NCBI GenBank assembly: GCA_034660735.1
Contig: JAYEJQ010000010.1
Coordinates: forward strand, 1-26,808
Reading direction: 5' to 3'
Origin: JAGLTA01 sp034660735
GTDB lineage: Bacteria > Patescibacteriota > Patescibacteriia > JAACEG01
Length of the DNA stretch: 26,808 nucleotides
Shown here: positions 7,516 to 15,787 of the stretch, in pieces
Layout of the letters: the number at the start of each line of letters is the position of its first letter
Numbering within the stretch: position 1 is the first letter of the stretch
The notes under the pieces: model-generated
Told to the model about the DNA's origin: nothing
Database searches by the model: none
What the model saw: the letters and a program-made list of their open reading frames with translations, nothing else
Position numbers and translations under genes: made by a program

Positions 7516-10500
7516 ATGCAAAAAGAATTTCCTAAAACATACAATCCGAAAGAGGTTGAAGATAAAATTTACGCGACTTGGGAAAAGTCTGGTTTTTTTA
7601 ATCCTGACAATCTGCAAACAAAAAATATAAAAAAAGATAAAAACGGAAAAGAAAAAACTTATACGATTATTCTTCCTCCGCCAAACATTACTGATAAATT
7701 ACACTTGGGGCATTCTTCTATCTTAGCAACCCAAGATTTATTAATTCGTTATTATAGAATGAAGGGATATCGCGCGCTTTGGCTGCCTGGCACGGATCAC
7801 GCTGGAATTGCTACGCAAAATGTTGTTGAAAAAAAATTATTAAAAGAAAAAGGATTAACGCGACAAGATTTAGGACGAGAAAAATTTTTAAAAGAAATTT
7901 GGAAATTTTTAAGCAAAACTCAATCTGTTATTTTAAAACAAACTAAAAAAATGGGCTCATCCCTTGATTGGTCTCGCGAAACGTTCACTTTAGACGAAGA
8001 ACGAAAAATAGCTGTTAAAAAAATGTTTATTGATATGTATGAAGCAGGCGCAATTTATCGCGGAGAAAGAATTATTAATTGGTGTCCGCGATGCAAGTCT
8101 ACTCTCGCGGATGACGAGGTGGAATACAAAAAACAAAAAACAAAATTATATACTTTCAAATACAGCAAAAATTTCCCTTTTACTATTGCCACAACGCGTC
8201 CTGAAACAAAACTTGGTGACACAGCAATCGCGGTTAATCCAAATGACCAAAGGTATAAAAAATATATCGGAAAAACTTATGAAACGAATTTTTGCAGTGT
8301 AAAATTAAAATTAAAAATTATCGCTGACCGCCATATTGAAATGGACTTTGGAACAGGCGCACTTGGAGTTACTCCAGCGCACTCAATGATTGACTGGCAG
8401 ATGGCGGAAAAAAATAATTTGAAAATTATTAAAGTTATCGGCGAAGATGGAAAAATTAAAGATAATTTTGGCGAATATTCTGGAAAGACTGTTAAAGATG
8501 CGCGCAAGATGATTGTTAAAAAATTAAAAAAAAATAATTTGTTAGAAAAAGAGGAAGAAATAGAAAACAATTTGTCAATTTGCTATAGATGCGACACTGC
8601 GATAGAACCGCTACCGTCAAAGCAATGGTTTATTAGTGTTAATAAAAAATTAGATAGATTAGGCGGAAAATCATTAAAGGAAAAAGCGATTAAGGTTGTT
8701 AAAAATAAAAAAATAGAATTTATTCCAAACAGATTTGAAAAAAGATATTTTGACTGGATGGAGAATATGCGCGACTGGTGTATTAGCCGTCAAATTTGGT
8801 TCGGTCATAGAATTCCAGTATGGTATCAGAGGTCGGAGGTCAGGAATCAAAAATCGGATAAAAAAATAAATTTAATAATGGCACGACACGGTAAAACTGA
8901 TTGGAACGAAAAAGGAATAATGCAAGGACAATTTGATATTCCTATGAATAAACTCGGCGAAAAGACTACTTTTAAATTAAGAGATAAATTTAAAAATGAA
9001 AAGATTGATTTAATAATAACATCTCCGCTAAAACGCGCAAAAAAAACAGCAGAAATTTTAAATGTTAATGGAGTTAAAATAATTGAAGATGACCGATTAA
9101 AAGAACATTATTATGGAGAGTTGCAAGGGAAAAAAAGAGCTGATGTCTTAAAAGAAGATCCAAATATAAAAATACTTGAAAAAAATAACGCTACTTTTTG
9201 GATGGAAATACCTGGTGGAGAAAGTTATGAAGATGTAAGAAAAAGAGTAAACAATTTTATTGAAGATATGAAAAAAAAATACGCTGGAAAAACAATTTTA
9301 GTTGTTTCACATGAAGATCCTCTTGATATGATACATGCAATTCTTAATAATATTTCTAAAATAGACGCTCTTGGAACGTTCACTAATGTAAATGACATTA
9401 AAAAATATAAAATATTATGCGCTGAAAAAAAAATTTATGTTGGCGCTGAACCTCCAAAAGAAAATGGTTGGACTCAAGATGAAGATTCTTTAGATACTTG
9501 GTTTTCTTCTGGAATGTGGACTTTTTCTACATTAGGATGGCCAAATAGTTTTAAAAATGGAAAAAAGTTAAAAGACTTGGCGAAATTTCATCCAACGCAA
9601 GCCTTAGGAACTGGATATGAAATTTTAACACTTTGGGTTTCACGAATGATAATGATGTCTCTATTTGCCGTTAATGAAATTCCTTTTGAGAAAGTTTATT
9701 TAAACGGCATGGTTTTAGATGAATATGGGAAAAAAATGAGCAAATCAAAAGGCAACGGCATTGATCCGCTTGATGTGATAGATAAATTCGGCGCTGATGC
9801 CGTCCGCCTCTCTTTGCTTATAGGCAATACTCCCGGGAATGATATGCGATTAAGCGAAGAAAAAATTGAAGGTTGTAGAAATTTTATAAATAAATTATGG
9901 AATATAAGCAGGTATATTTTACAAAATCAAAAATCAGAAATTAAAGATCAAAAAATCAATTACGATAATTTAACTTTATCAGATAAATGGATTTTAAATA
10001 ATTTTGATTCAGTAATTGATTTAGAACATACTGCAAAAATAACAAGATCAAAATCATTTACAGAATTTTTAGATCATTATGATTTTTCATTTGCCGCATC
10101 TTTTTTGCAAACATTTACTTTGGATTTTTTCGCTGATTGGTATTTAGAAATTAGCAAATTTGAAAAAACTTCAGAAAAAAATAAAATTTTAATTTACATT
10201 TTAAAACGACTTTTAATTTTATGGCACCCCTTCATTCCTTTTGCAACAGAAAAAATTTGGGGAAACTTTAATTCAAAAAATCTATTAATGATTGAAAAAT
10301 GGCCTACTAAAAAATTAAAGATTCCTGTTGATAATTGTTATTTTCATATAATACAAGATATTATTAAATCAATCCGAAACGCCCGTTCGCAATATAAAGT
10401 AAAATCATCCCAAAAAATAGACATGGTTATTTACTCTAAAAATAGCAAAAAATTGGATTTGATTAAATCGCAAAAACATTTGATTAAAAATTTGCGGACC

Positions 10501-10806
10501 GGAATTAATAAATTTAAAATAAAAAAAATAAATGAAAAGAACGAGAATGTTAAAGACGTTATTTATTTAACGGTTAGCGACAGCGATATTGAAATTTATT
10601 TAATAGGAATGATTGATAAAAACAAAGAAAAAGAAAATTTACAAAAAGAGATAAATAATCTTGAAAAATATTTGAACCAAATAAAAAACAAATTGGATAA
10701 CAAAAATTTTATTTCTAAAGCGCCAGCTGAAATTGTCAAAATTGAAAAAAGAAAATATAAAGAAACGGAAAGCAAGTTAAAAAAAATACAGTGTAAATTA
10801 AAATAA
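7516..10806 (+). CDS. valS: Valyl-tRNA synthetase with an inserted histidine-phosphatase domain
   Basis: Charges tRNA-Val. Class I signatures: HLGH (63-66) and KMSKS (740-744), QDEDSLDTWFSS for the ValRS core, editing-domain TTRPETKLGD and GTGALGVTPAH, the anticodon-binding region, and a C-terminal coiled-coil arm (about 1030-1096). At 1096 residues it is about 200 longer than usual because of an insertion at about 439-632, between GHRIPVWY and QDEDSLDTW. The insert is a histidine phosphatase (phosphoglycerate-mutase superfamily): RHG with His458, SPLKRAKKTAE, an acidic EHYYGE segment, PGGESYEDV, and SHEDP with His599, so the catalytic set looks intact. The left boundary carries QRSEVRNQKSD, encoded by the heptamer repeat also found in rsmH. 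A second simple-repeat insert, NQKSEIKDQK, lies near 806-815. In the editing motif the first Asp after TPAH is Ser (TPAHSMID). Confidence 0.95.
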   Translation: MQKEFPKTYNPKEVEDKIYATWEKSGFFNPDNLQTKNIKKDKNGKEKTYTIILPPPNITDKLHLGHSSILATQDLLIRYYRMKGYRALWLPGTDHAGIATQNVVEKKLLKEKGLTRQDLGREKFLKEIWKFLSKTQSVILKQTKKMGSSLDWSRETFTLDEERKIAVKKMFIDMYEAGAIYRGERIINWCPRCKSTLADDEVEYKKQKTKLYTFKYSKNFPFTIATTRPETKLGDTAIAVNPNDQRYKKYIGKTYETNFCSVKLKLKIIADRHIEMDFGTGALGVTPAHSMIDWQMAEKNNLKIIKVIGEDGKIKDNFGEYSGKTVKDARKMIVKKLKKNNLLEKEEEIENNLSICYRCDTAIEPLPSKQWFISVNKKLDRLGGKSLKEKAIKVVKNKKIEFIPNRFEKRYFDWMENMRDWCISRQIWFGHRIPVWYQRSEVRNQKSDKKINLIMARHGKTDWNEKGIMQGQFDIPMNKLGEKTTFKLRDKFKNEKIDLIITSPLKRAKKTAEILNVNGVKIIEDDRLKEHYYGELQGKKRADVLKEDPNIKILEKNNATFWMEIPGGESYEDVRKRVNNFIEDMKKKYAGKTILVVSHEDPLDMIHAILNNISKIDALGTFTNVNDIKKYKILCAEKKIYVGAEPPKENGWTQDEDSLDTWFSSGMWTFSTLGWPNSFKNGKKLKDLAKFHPTQALGTGYEILTLWVSRMIMMSLFAVNEIPFEKVYLNGMVLDEYGKKMSKSKGNGIDPLDVIDKFGADAVRLSLLIGNTPGNDMRLSEEKIEGCRNFINKLWNISRYILQNQKSEIKDQKINYDNLTLSDKWILNNFDSVIDLEHTAKITRSKSFTEFLDHYDFSFAASFLQTFTLDFFADWYLEISKFEKTSEKNKILIYILKRLLILWHPFIPFATEKIWGNFNSKNLLMIEKWPTKKLKIPVDNCYFHIIQDIIKSIRNARSQYKVKSSQKIDMVIYSKNSKKLDLIKSQKHLIKNLRTGINKFKIKKINEKNENVKDVIYLTVSDSDIEIYLIGMIDKNKEKENLQKEINNLEKYLNQIKNKLDNKNFISKAPAEIVKIEKRKYKETESKLKKIQCKLK

Positions 10807-10808
10807 TT

Positions 10809-11165
10809 ATGTTTTTATTTATCAATGCGGCGAAACTAAATAAAATTAAAACGGCGCTGTTTTATGTTGAAAATAACAAAATTAAAATTATCGCCAAAAA
10901 AAACTCAAAGATGAAATCAGATAAAATTTTAATCTTAATAGATAAACTATTAAAAGAACAAAAAACAGCCTTAAAAAAAATAAAAGCTGTTTTTACGGTT
11001 AATAATGATACGCCGATAACCGCGATAAGAATATCAAAAACAATCGGCAATGCTTTAAGTTTCGCTTTAGAAATTCCTGTTTTTGAAATAAATTTTCAGA
11101 AAAATAAAACCGTGAAACTAATGATTGAAAATGGTTTAATGGAAATCAAAAAAATTAAATCCTAA
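10809..11165 (+). CDS. Truncated TsaB-like protein
   Basis: A 118-residue protein starting 2 nt after the valS stop, so co-transcribed. Layout follows the N-terminal half of TsaB, the partner of TsaD in N6-threonylcarbamoyladenosine (t6A) tRNA modification: a first beta hairpin (LFINAAKLNKIKTALFY), a helix with LIDKLLKEQ, a strand KAVFTVNN, then ITAIRISKTIGNALSFALEIPVFEI, matching the family's FTGLRIG...ALAFALNIP. The family GPGSFTG turn is replaced by NNDTPITA, and the whole C-terminal half is absent. Short, degenerate TsaB-like proteins fit a minimal genome; it may only support TsaD dimerisation. The call rests on pattern similarity, so moderate confidence. Ends 5 nt from the convergent gene. 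Confidence 0.6.
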   Translation: MFLFINAAKLNKIKTALFYVENNKIKIIAKKNSKMKSDKILILIDKLLKEQKTALKKIKAVFTVNNDTPITAIRISKTIGNALSFALEIPVFEINFQKNKTVKLMIENGLMEIKKIKS

Positions 11166-11170
11166 AAAAT

Positions 11171-11761
11171 CTATTTCTTTAATTTATCAACAATTACAAT
11201 TTTTTTTCCCTCTAAAATATTGTATAAAAATTTATCTGTTATATCCTTTCTATAAAAAAATTCTGCCTTGCTGATTACAGTATAATTAATATTTTTATTA
11301 AGCTCTTTCTCAAGTTTTCCTATAATTTTATTTACTATTTTTTTATTTATCTTACCAACTATTAAAATATCCGTCGGCGAATCATCGGAATTGACAAAAA
11401 ATCCAGTTAAAACAAGATAACTTATGTTTCCGCTTTTGATGATTTTTTCAATCAAATTTTTTCTATTCGTCAGTTGTGATTTTAAAATAAGTGATTTTAA
11501 TTCATTATAGAGAACAAAATTTGTGTTCACTTTAAAATATTTTCTTTGATGAAAATCTTTTTTGTTTTTTTGATCTAAATCTTTCGCGACTTCAATTAAA
11601 ATTCCGAAATTTTTTAAATTTTCTATTTCACGCCGTATAGAATTAATCTGCGAACACAAAATTCTTGTTATTTCTCTGATATAATAACTCCTCTCATGAT
11701 TTATTAAAAAAAAGATTAATAATTGCGTTCTAGTTTTTGAACCAAATAATTGCTCAAGCAT
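11171..11761 (-). CDS. Winged-helix regulator with degenerate nucleotidyltransferase-like domain
   Basis: A 196-residue protein. Residues 1-80 form a winged helix-turn-helix: MLEQLFGSKTRTQLLIFFL opens the fold and EITRILCSQINSIRREIENLKNFGIL is the recognition region. Residues about 110-190 resemble a minimal nucleotidyltransferase fold: YLVLTGFFVNSDDSPTDILIVG keeps the strand-turn-strand with one Asp pair (TDILIVG), but the GS-R-G catalytic signature is lost (GFFVNSD). Such HTH-NTase-like proteins occur in archaea and CPR with no clear role. It is transcribed divergently from the propeller protein with overlapping promoters, so it could regulate it; that is inference. Confidence 0.65.
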   Translation of the reverse strand: MLEQLFGSKTRTQLLIFFLINHERSYYIREITRILCSQINSIRREIENLKNFGILIEVAKDLDQKNKKDFHQRKYFKVNTNFVLYNELKSLILKSQLTNRKNLIEKIIKSGNISYLVLTGFFVNSDDSPTDILIVGKINKKIVNKIIGKLEKELNKNINYTVISKAEFFYRKDITDKFLYNILEGKKIVIVDKLKK

Positions 11762-11772
11762 AAAATTATAGT

Positions 11773-11800
11773 TTGTGAATAATTTATTTTATAGTATAAT
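11773..11800 (+). promoter_or_regulatory. Promoter of the propeller-protein gene
   Basis: Plus strand TTGTGA (11773-11778), 16-bp spacer, TATAAT (11795-11800). Predicted start near 11807, 18 nt before the ATG at 11825. It shares its -10 region with the opposite promoter, so the two polymerases cannot bind at once. Confidence 0.6.
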
Positions 11801-11821
11801 ACAAAAAATACTAAATTGCAA
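11793..11821 (-). promoter_or_regulatory. Promoter of the winged-helix gene
   Basis: Minus strand TTGCAA (11816-11821), 17-bp spacer, TATACT (11793-11798). The -10 overlaps that of the divergent promoter at 11795-11800. Predicted leader about 25 nt. Confidence 0.5.
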
Positions 11822-11824
11822 AAT

Positions 11825-13876
11825 ATGTCTATTAAGTTAATACAATTTATTATTGGAAATCATAGCGGAAAAACAGACTGCCAAATTATTATACCGCGAG
11901 AAGAAGACTGCCAAAATAAAATTGGCAGAATATTTTTTATTTCTGAAAACGCGAAAAATCGCAACAATCAAAAGATTTATGATTTTTTTCAGCAAGAGAT
12001 AAAAAAATATTATGATAATCAAATTCCGCTTAATACTGAAATAGATGAAACAAAGATTGAAAATATTTTTGAAAATTTTTTATATAATCTCAACAACAAT
12101 ATACATAACTTTATTAGGCGGGAAAAACTGACTATAGATTTGAATAAATTTTTAAACAAATTAAATTTATTGATCGGCTTAATATATTATAACGCAAACG
12201 ACGACAAGCATTGCCTTTACTTCTCTCAAGTTGGAAAATTAGACTCATTATTAATTTATCCTGTTAAAAACGACCAATTTGATATACTACAGATAAAAGA
12301 AGAAAAAAAAGACGATGCAAATCAATTTAAAATTTTCTCTAATATTATTAATGGAAAAATAAAAAACAAAAGCGCTTTAATTTTTTGCACAAATAACATT
12401 TTAGATTATATTTCGCTAGACAAGATAAAAATAATATCTGAACATAATACCGCTCAAAATATTTCAACAGAAATTAAAAATCTTTTATTAGAAGTAAACG
12501 GCGCAAGGATGTTTGCCGGAATAATCATCAAAATAGAAAAAAATATTACAGCGGAAGAAAAAAGCAATGTTGACGTTATTCAGCCAATAACTAAACAGCC
12601 TGATATAATTGACAATAGCGCCGATAAAATAAAAAAACCGATTAAAAATTCAACGCCTCCGATAATAAGCGCTTCTCGCGATAAAGTTAAAATCGCTACA
12701 AAATTCCATAAACAAAAAATAAGGCTGTTGCAAAAAATTACCAATATTCCATGCCAATTAAAAAATTTACCACATTTAAAAAAAATTCTCTTGGTCGCAA
12801 TAATTATATTAATAACCCTATTCGCGCAGAATATTTTACGTCTAAAAAATAAAAAAATTGCTGAAAAAAATAACCAATATTACGAAGAATTGCTGTTAGA
12901 AATAGAAGAAAAGAAAAATAGATTAGAAGCTAATTTAATCTATAATGATAATGATAAAATGGCTATTTTAATTGAATTGGAAAATTTAATTACAAAACTT
13001 CCGAAAAATTCATTGGAACAAAAAACAAAATTAATAAAAATTCAACAGCAAATTAAAGAATTGGATTTTAAATCAAAATTAATAACGGAAATTAAAAAAC
13101 CAAAACTTTTAACAAATTTTAACAAATTAACAGACTCCGCTATTATTAAAATAATCAATTGGCAGGAAATAATCTATGTGTTAACTATAGATAATAATTT
13201 CTTTGCGCTTGATTTAAAAAATTTATCAATTAAAAAAATAGATCATATAAAATTGAATGTTCCTACGGCTATGTCTCAGATAAATATTAAAAACAGTTTA
13301 ATTATTCTTCATCAAGACAACGTTTTTTCTCAATTACAAACAGAAAAAAATGAATTTAAGCCATTGCTTGTTGAATCTCCTGAGCCAAACGCAGATATTT
13401 CAGCTATCTGCGATTATGGAAAAAGGATGTATGCTGTTGATATCGCGAATAACCAAATCTATAAATATTCATACACTGGCGATGAATTTTCTGCCGGACA
13501 AAAATGGCTTAAAAATAATGATTTGAATTTAAATAAAGCTGTTTCTATCGCAATTGACGGATCTATTTATATTCTTAATTCCGATAAAACAATTTACAAT
13601 TTTTTTAAAGGCGAAAAACAAGAATTTCAATTTGAAAATAATAATATTCTGATTTCCGCTGATAAAATTTGGGCTGATATTGACTCGGATTACCTTTATA
13701 TTTTAGACGCTGAAGGCAAAAAAATAACTGTTTTAAATAAAAAGGGAGAGTTAGTTATACAATACTATTCAGATGAATTTAACGATCTAAAAGATTTTAT
13801 AGTTAATGAAACTGATAAAAAAATTCATATTCTCTCTGAGAATAAAATTTTTGAGATTAACATAACGCATATTTAA
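11825..13876 (+). CDS. Membrane protein: PP2C-like domain, coiled coil and beta-propeller
   Basis: About 683 residues from ATG 11825 (an in-frame TTG at 11816 is less likely). Residues 1-235 resemble a PP2C/SpoIIE-type phosphatase fold (LIGLIYYNANDDKHCLYFSQVGKLDSLLIY, then FKIFSNIINGKIKNKSALIFCTNNILDYIS), but the metal-binding Asp motifs are not evident, so it may be a pseudophosphatase. A linker rich in Lys/Pro/Ile precedes one membrane helix (about 323-338, ILLVAIIILITLFA), a coiled coil (about 345-420), and a C-terminal beta-propeller-like region (about 430-683) with repeated blades such as IYVLTIDNNFFALDL, MYAVDIANNQIYKYS and LYILDAEGKKITVLNKKG. The arrangement suggests a cytoplasmic domain coupled to an external propeller. 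Function unknown; the PP2C link is by pattern only. Confidence 0.65.
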   Translation: MSIKLIQFIIGNHSGKTDCQIIIPREEDCQNKIGRIFFISENAKNRNNQKIYDFFQQEIKKYYDNQIPLNTEIDETKIENIFENFLYNLNNNIHNFIRREKLTIDLNKFLNKLNLLIGLIYYNANDDKHCLYFSQVGKLDSLLIYPVKNDQFDILQIKEEKKDDANQFKIFSNIINGKIKNKSALIFCTNNILDYISLDKIKIISEHNTAQNISTEIKNLLLEVNGARMFAGIIIKIEKNITAEEKSNVDVIQPITKQPDIIDNSADKIKKPIKNSTPPIISASRDKVKIATKFHKQKIRLLQKITNIPCQLKNLPHLKKILLVAIIILITLFAQNILRLKNKKIAEKNNQYYEELLLEIEEKKNRLEANLIYNDNDKMAILIELENLITKLPKNSLEQKTKLIKIQQQIKELDFKSKLITEIKKPKLLTNFNKLTDSAIIKIINWQEIIYVLTIDNNFFALDLKNLSIKKIDHIKLNVPTAMSQINIKNSLIILHQDNVFSQLQTEKNEFKPLLVESPEPNADISAICDYGKRMYAVDIANNQIYKYSYTGDEFSAGQKWLKNNDLNLNKAVSIAIDGSIYILNSDKTIYNFFKGEKQEFQFENNNILISADKIWADIDSDYLYILDAEGKKITVLNKKGELVIQYYSDEFNDLKDFIVNETDKKIHILSENKIFEINITHI

Positions 13877-13960
13877 AATTTATAATTCTAAATTGTATCG
13901 CAAATAAGTTATTTATTTTGATTAAATTAAAATAATTTTAAATTAAAAGAATAGTAATAT

Positions 13961-13995
13961 AAAAAAACAGAGGCGGACCACGCTTCTGTTTTTTT
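13961..13995. terminator. Bidirectional intrinsic terminator
   Basis: ACAGAGGCG (13967-13975), loop GACCA, CGCTTCTGT (13981-13989): a nine-pair stem with one mismatch, flanked by seven A on the left and seven T on the right, so it works for both converging genes (stops at 13876 plus and 14015 minus). Confidence 0.9.
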
Positions 13996-14014
13996 AATTT
14001 TGTAAAATTTACTC

Positions 14015-14593
14015 TTATTGCTCTCTCATTTTTATATCATAGCAAATTTTTTCTATTTTTCTTAAATTATTCTTTGCTTGATCGTATTTTACTCTTAGGT
14101 ATCCAGTCAAATCAAATTGTATAATCTCGCCTACAATCTCTTCTATGAATTCCTTAAAATAAAAAACTTTATCAAAATCTCCAGAGATTGCCAAATTGAC
14201 GCTTTTGCGCGTTAACTCCCCTGTTAAATCGCACAAACCGCCGATATAACTTTCATAATTTATCTCTATATCTTTTATCTTGCTTAATTTTTTTCCTGTT
14301 AGAACTAAACTAAAAAATTTTGCTTCAATAAATTCTTCCTGCGCGGCTTTTAATGATCCTTCCTGTAATAAAGACACATTTTTTTCAATAAAACGTTTCT
14401 GAATATTATCCAAGCAATCTTCGGCTTTTTTAACGTGGATATCGCCCTGCTTAAAATCATCGCGATGAAAAGCGAATATCGCGCGCTTGGACAAAGACAA
14501 AATCTCGCCGCTTTCCTTAATCAACATACGGCGCGATTTAATAAAACCGCTATGCTTTTCTTTTAAATATTTTATTAAATCTTTATTCAACAT
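14015..14593 (-). CDS. Translin-family protein
   Basis: A 192-residue, nearly all-helical protein with the translin signature: EEFIEAKFF (86-94), YIGGLCDLTGELTRKSV (116-132), and the C-terminal DLTGYLRVKYDQAKNNLRKIEK followed by YDIKMRE. Translin and its partner TRAX form ring-shaped oligomers that bind and, in TRAX and archaeal homologues, cleave RNA using clustered Glu residues; the acidic residues of EEFIEA and GEL are present here. Length fits the archaeal/bacterial single-gene form. It starts 5 nt after the rplL stop, so it is the last gene of the rplJ-rplL operon and ends before a bidirectional terminator. RNase activity is inferred from family and retained acids. Bacterial translins are uncommon outside candidate phyla as far as I know. 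Confidence 0.85.
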   Translation of the reverse strand: MLNKDLIKYLKEKHSGFIKSRRMLIKESGEILSLSKRAIFAFHRDDFKQGDIHVKKAEDCLDNIQKRFIEKNVSLLQEGSLKAAQEEFIEAKFFSLVLTGKKLSKIKDIEINYESYIGGLCDLTGELTRKSVNLAISGDFDKVFYFKEFIEEIVGEIIQFDLTGYLRVKYDQAKNNLRKIEKICYDIKMREQ

Positions 14594-14598
14594 TTACT

Positions 14599-15060
14599 CT
14601 ATTTTAAAGTTGCTGACGCGCCAGCTTCTTCTAATTTCTTTTTAATCTCTTCGGCTTCTTCTTTCGCAACGCCCTCTTTAATGACTTTCGGCGCCGCGTC
14701 AACCAAATCTTTAGCGTCTTTCAAGCCGACTTCTGTAATCTCGCGGACTACTTTAATAACTGCAATCTTTTTGTCGCCAGCAGATGTAATTTCAATATCA
14801 AAAGAAGATTTCTCTTCAGCCGCTCCATCTCCTTCGGCTCCTGCCGCTGGAACTCCAGCGCCTGCCATCATTACTGGGGCTGCCGCTGATACTCCAAATT
14901 TATCCTCTAAAATTTTCACTAATTCCGACAAATCCAAAACACTCATTTTTTCAATCTCTTCCACTAATTTTTTAAACTTTTCAGGAACTTTTACTTCCTT
15001 TTTTTCGTCTTTTGCCTCTTCCGCGGATGCGTCAGTGGCAACTTTTTTTTCTTCAGCCAT
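14599..15060 (-). CDS. rplL: 50S ribosomal protein L7/L12
   Basis: The stalk protein that recruits translation GTPases. The N-terminal dimerisation region (MSVLDLSELVKILEDKFGVS) is followed by the Ala/Gly-rich hinge and the C-terminal domain with FDIEITSAGDKKIAVIKVVREITEVGLKDAKDLVD and the expected helix-Gly pattern. At 153 residues it is about 25-30 longer than typical because of a charged Lys/Glu N-terminal extension (2-30). It follows rplJ by 155 nt, a gap holding a hairpin repeat, and has no Shine-Dalgarno; ATAAATTT directly precedes ATG. Confidence 0.97.
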   Translation of the reverse strand: MAEEKKVATDASAEEAKDEKKEVKVPEKFKKLVEEIEKMSVLDLSELVKILEDKFGVSAAAPVMMAGAGVPAAGAEGDGAAEEKSSFDIEITSAGDKKIAVIKVVREITEVGLKDAKDLVDAAPKVIKEGVAKEEAEEIKKKLEEAGASATLK

Positions 15061-15154
15061 AAATTTATTTTATTAGTATTCAATAATCAGTTATAACTAA
15101 TTATTGAAAACTATTATTTATTATTTAATTATTTTAAATTATTAAATTATTGAA

Positions 15155-15205
15155 TGTCATCCTGAATTTATTTCAGGATAACATTATGTGGATTCAGGAT
15201 GATAA
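15155..15205 (+). repeat. Hairpin repeat between rplJ and rplL
   Basis: TGTCATCCTGAATTTATTTC with AGGAT completes a stem ATCCTGAA/TTCAGGAT, the same left hairpin as in the larger elements, followed by a partial right end (GGATTCAGGATGATA). A short version of the family inside the rplJ-rplL transcript, where it could tune read-through. Confidence 0.7.
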
Positions 15206-15215
15206 AAATTAGTAA

Positions 15216-15740
15216 TTAACTCTTTTGCTCTCTAATTGAATTTAAAACTTGAACAAAACCTCTTATATTTCCATTAAGAGTATTGACTAATCCGCTTAGT
15301 GGAGAATTGATGCTTCCGACCAATTTAGCGTAAAGCTCCTCTTTGGATGGGATACTGATTAATTTATTTACGTTGTTTAAATCTATAATTTTATTTTCTA
15401 AAATTCCGCCCTTAATATTCAACTTTTTGCACTTTTTAGAAAATTGTCCGACAATTTTTGCCGCTGTAATTTCATCATCATAAGAAAATACCACTGCGAT
15501 CTCGTCGTTAAAAATTTCTTCGTCAGCATCTTTTAATCCTGCCTTGTTTAAAGCCAACCGTAATAAAGTTTTTTTACTCACTAAACATTCAGAACCGCTA
15601 TCTCTGCATAATTTTCTTAAACTCTCTATATCTTTGACTTTTAATCCGATAAAACTCGTAAAGACAGCGCCTTTTGCGTCGTTTAATTTATCAGTTAGAG
15701 AATTAAGAATTTCATCTTTCTGTTTTTTACTTTTAGGCAT
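15216..15740 (-). CDS. rplJ: 50S ribosomal protein L10
   Basis: L10 anchors the L7/L12 stalk to the ribosome. Family features: N-terminal KKQKDEILNSLTDKLNDAKGAVFTSF, LRKLCRDSGSECLVSKKTLLRLAL, GGILENKIIDLNNV, and the C-terminal helix region SPLSGLVNTLNGNIRGFVQVLNSI that binds L12. 174 residues is normal. First gene of the operon, behind a promoter and an autoregulatory L10 leader. Confidence 0.97.
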   Translation of the reverse strand: MPKSKKQKDEILNSLTDKLNDAKGAVFTSFIGLKVKDIESLRKLCRDSGSECLVSKKTLLRLALNKAGLKDADEEIFNDEIAVVFSYDDEITAAKIVGQFSKKCKKLNIKGGILENKIIDLNNVNKLISIPSKEELYAKLVGSINSPLSGLVNTLNGNIRGFVQVLNSIREQKS

Positions 15741-15750
15741 AAATTTTGAT

Positions 15751-15787
15751 TTTAAAAAATAAAAAATCTGTAGAGACTAACCACAGA
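15751..15787 (-). terminator. Attenuator hairpin before rplJ
   Basis: Minus strand: TCTGTGG pairs with the bases of CTACAGA with one G-T wobble (15767-15787), followed by TTTTTTATTTTTT (to about 15751). The left arm of this hairpin overlaps GTCTGTGGTT, the 3' arm of the leader's closing stem, so the two structures exclude each other. Confidence 0.65.

Noticed and set aside
11762..11770. TATAAT just upstream of the winged-helix gene as its -10
   Set aside because: It lies four bases before the ATG, so transcription would start inside the coding sequence; TATACT at 11793 fits better.
14681..15076. Plus-strand open frame opposite rplL
   Set aside because: It is the antisense shadow of the Ala-rich L7/L12 gene.
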